Source: Chloroflexota bacterium | Lineage (GTDB): Bacteria; Chloroflexota; Limnocylindria; P2-11E | Length of the DNA stretch: 15,830 nucleotides | Assembly (NCBI GenBank): GCA_005883775.1 | Contig: VBEU01000166.1 | Location: 1 to 15,830 of the forward strand | Direction: 5' to 3' | In this document: one piece after another, positions 14,076 through 15,830 of the stretch | Layout: each line of letters opens with the position of its first letter | Numbering within the stretch: position 1 is the stretch's first letter | The notes under the pieces: generated by a model | Seen by the model: only the letters and a program-made list of their open reading frames with translations | Database searches by the model: none | Told to the model about the DNA's origin: nothing | Translations under genes and position numbers: made by a program

Positions 14076-14503
14076 CGAGGTGCGGGCGCCCGGTCTGGCA
14101 GCAGCCACGGCAGAGCCTCGGCCATCGGCTCGACGAGGCTGGCGTATTGCTCGCGGGTGAGGTGCTCCCTCGAAAAGAGCCCGAGGGCGGCCCCCAACGC
14201 GGCGTTCTCGGCCTTGTGTCCGAGCTGACCGTGCCGCGCCTTCCAGTTGATGAGGGCACCCGCAGACTCAGTCAGCCCGAAGAGCTTTTGACGGAACTCA
14301 TCCCAGCGAACACCGAGATCCTGTTTCTCGATCTGCGCGAGCGCGGCGCGCTCGGCGTGGTGATACGCGTCGAGGCCGCGCGCCTCGTGCCGGTCCCAGC
14401 CCCAGGCCGCGCGCTCGATACCGTTGACGTCGAACACGCGAAGGTCGTCCGCAAGCCGGTCGAGCTCGCTGCGGCTTGGACCCTGGGTCTTGTTCGCGGC
14501 CAC
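14066..14503 (-). CDS. Unrecognised soluble protein divergent from selD
   Basis: A 145-residue protein on the minus strand, starting at GTG 14503-14501 (MAANKTQGPSRSELDRLADD). The frame is open further upstream, but that stretch reads as low-complexity Arg/Gly sequence, overlaps selD and is the shadow of another frame. The chosen part has normal composition: VFDVNGIERAAWGWDRHEARGLDAYHHAERAAL, then WDEFRQKLFGLTESAGALINWKARHGQLGHKAE, then YASLVEPMAEALPWLL. It is predicted mostly alpha-helical, with no signal peptide, membrane segment or metal-binding cysteines. A TAGCGT hexamer lies 7 bases before the start. I do not recognise the family and assign no function. It converges on 13873-14058. Confidence 0.6.
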   Translation of the reverse strand: MAANKTQGPSRSELDRLADDLRVFDVNGIERAAWGWDRHEARGLDAYHHAERAALAQIEKQDLGVRWDEFRQKLFGLTESAGALINWKARHGQLGHKAENAALGAALGLFSREHLTREQYASLVEPMAEALPWLLPDRAPAPRKP

Positions 14504-14510
14504 CAGCGAA

Positions 14511-14516
14511 ACGCTA
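14511..14516 (-). promoter_or_regulatory. Candidate -10 box (leaderless) for the gene divergent from selD
   Basis: Minus-strand TAGCGT fits the TANNNT pattern and ends 7 bases before the GTG at 14503. There is no Shine-Dalgarno at good spacing and no clear -35 box. It supports both the chosen start and leaderless transcription. Confidence 0.35.
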
Positions 14517-14562
14517 ATCCTTTTTCGCCAAGCGCCTCGATGTCGTCGACCTCGGGCGTGAG

Positions 14563-14568
14563 TACCAT
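14563..14568 (+). promoter_or_regulatory. Candidate -10 box for selD
   Basis: TACCAT ends 8 bases before the selD GTG at 14577. The surrounding TACCATCGCCA matches the sequence in front of the FAD oxidoreductase gene. No clear -35 box or Shine-Dalgarno sequence is seen. Confidence 0.35.
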
Positions 14569-14576
14569 CGCCAGCG

Positions 14577-15626
14577 GTGTTCGCGCGCGATGAGATACGG
14601 CTGACGACGCTCTCCACCTGCGCCGGCTGAGGGGCCAAGCTGGGCCCCGGCCCACTGGCGCAGGTACTGCGTCCGATGCGCGGTCAGAAGAGTCCCGCGG
14701 ATCTGCTCGTCGGTCTCGATGTGACCGACGATGCGGCCGTCTATCTCGTTGCGCGCGACCTCGCGATCGTCGAGACGCTGGATTTCTTCCCACCGATCGT
14801 CGACGACGCGTACGCCTCCGGCGCGATCGGCGCCGCGAACGCGATGTCCGATGTCTACGCGATGGGCGGCGAGGTGCTGTTCGCTCTTAACATCGCGGCG
14901 TGGCCCGAGGACGCGCCGCTCTCGCAGCTGGAGCGCGTCTTCCAGGGCGCGGTCGACAAGATCGCGGAGGCTGGCGGCGCCATCGCCGGCGGCCACACGG
15001 TCATCGATCGCGAGCCCAAGTACGGGCTTGCAGTCACCGGTCGCGTCCATCCCGAGCGCATGCTCCTCAAGTCAAACCTGCGTGCGGGCGACACCCTCTG
15101 GCTGACGAAGCCGATCGGGACCGGCGTCCTGACCACAGCTCACAAGATCGGCGACCTCGATGCGGCCGACCTGGCGTCGGCGATCGCCTCGATGGTCGCG
15201 CTCAATCGCGCGGCGGCCCAGGCCGCCGTCGACGCCGAGCTCCACGCGGCGACTGACGTCACGGGCTTCGGGCTTGCGGGTCACGCCCACGAGATGGCGG
15301 AGCGATCGTCCGTCGGGCTGCACATCCGGGCGAGCCTCGTGCCGCTCCTGCCTGGCGCTCGTCGACACGCCGAGACCGGGATCAGCTTCGGCGGCCTCGA
15401 GCGGAACCGCTCGTACTTCGATGACGGTACGAAGGTCACCTTCGATGGCGTCGACGATGCGCTGCGCACGCTGATCCTGGATCCACAGACGTCGGGCGGT
15501 CTCCTCGTGGGAGTTCCGCCTGCCCACGCCGAGGCGTGGCAGCGGGCCTGCGCCACTCGAGGCGTGCAACCCATTCAGATCGGCGAGGTCATCGCCGGCG
15601 ACGCTCGCGTACGCGTCACTCCGTGA
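14577..15626 (+). CDS. selD: Selenophosphate synthetase SelD, itself a selenoprotein (Sec18 at TGA 14628-14630)
   Basis: Makes selenophosphate from selenide and ATP, the selenium donor for Sec-tRNA. Read from GTG 14577 through the in-frame TGA, the N-terminus is EIRLTTLSTCAG-U-GAKLGPGPLAQVL. This aligns with E. coli IRLTQYSHGAG-C-GCK, placing Sec18 at catalytic Cys17 and K21 at Lys20. Total length is 349 residues (E. coli 347). Downstream are D51/D52 in DVTDDAAVY (metal/ATP), FFPPIVDDAYASGAIGAANAMSDVYAMGG, the IAGGHTV loop, DVTGFGLAGHAHEM and DPQTSGGLL, all family hallmarks. An ATG at 14676 also opens a long frame but would lose the first 33 residues, including Sec and Lys. No other usual start lies between the upstream stop (14559) and the TGA. 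selA, selB and tRNA-Sec must be elsewhere. The stop overlaps the next GTG. Confidence 0.93.
14628..14659 (+). promoter_or_regulatory. Candidate bacterial SECIS region after the selD UGA
   Basis: The bases just after the UGA can form two mutually exclusive GC-rich hairpins. One is GGGGCC (14631-14636), loop AAGCTG, GGCCCC. The other is TGGGC (14641-14645), loop CCCG, GCCCA (14650-14654), extended by GCCA (14634-14637) with TGGC (14656-14659). The second puts its apical loop about 16 bases after the UGA, where bacterial SECIS loops usually lie, but its loop lacks the usual early G. Which fold SelB would read is undecided. Confidence 0.5.
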
Positions 15627-15830
15627 GCTCGACGGTCGAGGCCGCCGAGGAAGCAGCACCCGCACCGAGCTCGCGCGCGGCGGAGCTCGCTGCGCTACAT
15701 CCGCAACGCGCGGCGCTCGAGCTCGCCTGGCCCGGCATCATCGAGAACCTCATCGCCGCGGCTGGGCAGGCGACGATATTCGCGTTCGTCGGTCATCTCG
15801 GCGCCGTGTCGACGGCGGCCGTCGGCGCGG
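15623..15830 (+). CDS. N-terminal fragment of a MATE-family multidrug/Na+ efflux transporter
   Basis: A frame from GTG 15623, overlapping the selD stop, runs off the right edge; 69 complete codons are visible. After a polar Ala/Glu/Ser-rich leader comes LELAWPGIIENLI (residues 32-44) and then FAFVGHLGAVSTAAVG (53-68). The helix-1 'a.P.i.e.l' and following 'vGhLG...laAvg' pattern is typical of MATE transporters, which export cationic drugs using Na+ or H+ gradients. Helices beyond the first two are outside the window. Its overlap with selD suggests cotranscription but no obvious shared function. Confidence 0.75.
   Translation, partial: MSSTVEAAEEAAPAPSSRAAELAALHPQRAALELAWPGIIENLIAAAGQATIFAFVGHLGAVSTAAVGA

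Noticed and set aside
14504..14638. N-terminal extension of the minus-strand gene to 14638
   Set aside because: It reads as Arg/Gly/His-rich sequence antisense to the start of selD. The GTG at 14503 gives normal protein composition.
14676..15626. selD starting at ATG 14676 as a 316-residue protein
   Set aside because: This start drops the catalytic Sec and Lys. The conserved N-terminus is intact upstream once the TGA is read as Sec.

Overview
The window looks like chromosomal DNA from a high-GC bacterium. Gene content (rapZ, tpiA, gpmI and secG in one run, free-standing LAGLIDADG endonuclease, selenocysteine-type SelD, many GTG/TTG starts, overlapping start/stop codons) suggests Chloroflexota or a relative with actinobacterial-style gene order. 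That placement is inference. I see no phage, IS element or CRISPR array.

Layout. Bases 1-98 hold the C-terminal end of a probable methyltransferase. From 227 to 11773, twelve plus-strand genes follow almost without gaps, most joined by overlapping stop/start codons. They begin with an envelope-stress-like module: a zinc-ribbon/HTH DUF2089 protein, a DUF4097 protein, a small protein carrying a SHOCT-like motif, an ABC-2 exporter (one ATPase, two permeases) and a YvlD-like membrane protein. Then come rapZ, tpiA, gpmI, a GT-C-like membrane protein, secG and an orphan family-5 solute-binding protein. The rapZ..tpiA..secG order resembles the known uvrC-rapZ-yvcK-whiA-gap-pgk-tpiA-secG cluster with the middle four genes missing.

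A perfect inverted repeat (11779-11800) closes that run. Next is a free-standing LAGLIDADG endonuclease gene whose last codons and stop lie inside the antisense of tRNA-Leu(CAG). A leaderless-looking FAD oxidoreductase gene and a 61-residue membrane protein follow, ending at a hairpin shared with a convergent, unrecognised minus-strand gene.

Divergent from that gene is selD. Read through an in-frame TGA at 14628-14630, it gives a full-length selenophosphate synthetase with selenocysteine at the catalytic position. The obvious ATG at 14676 would remove the active site. A MATE-type transporter starts over the selD stop and runs off the window.

The strongest observations are: (1) the Sec-containing selD with hairpins just after the UGA; (2) the endonuclease gene terminating inside a tRNA T-loop; (3) one short SHOCT-like motif in three consecutive proteins at the head of the exporter operon; (4) -10-like hexamers 7-8 nt before several start codons, suggesting leaderless transcripts.
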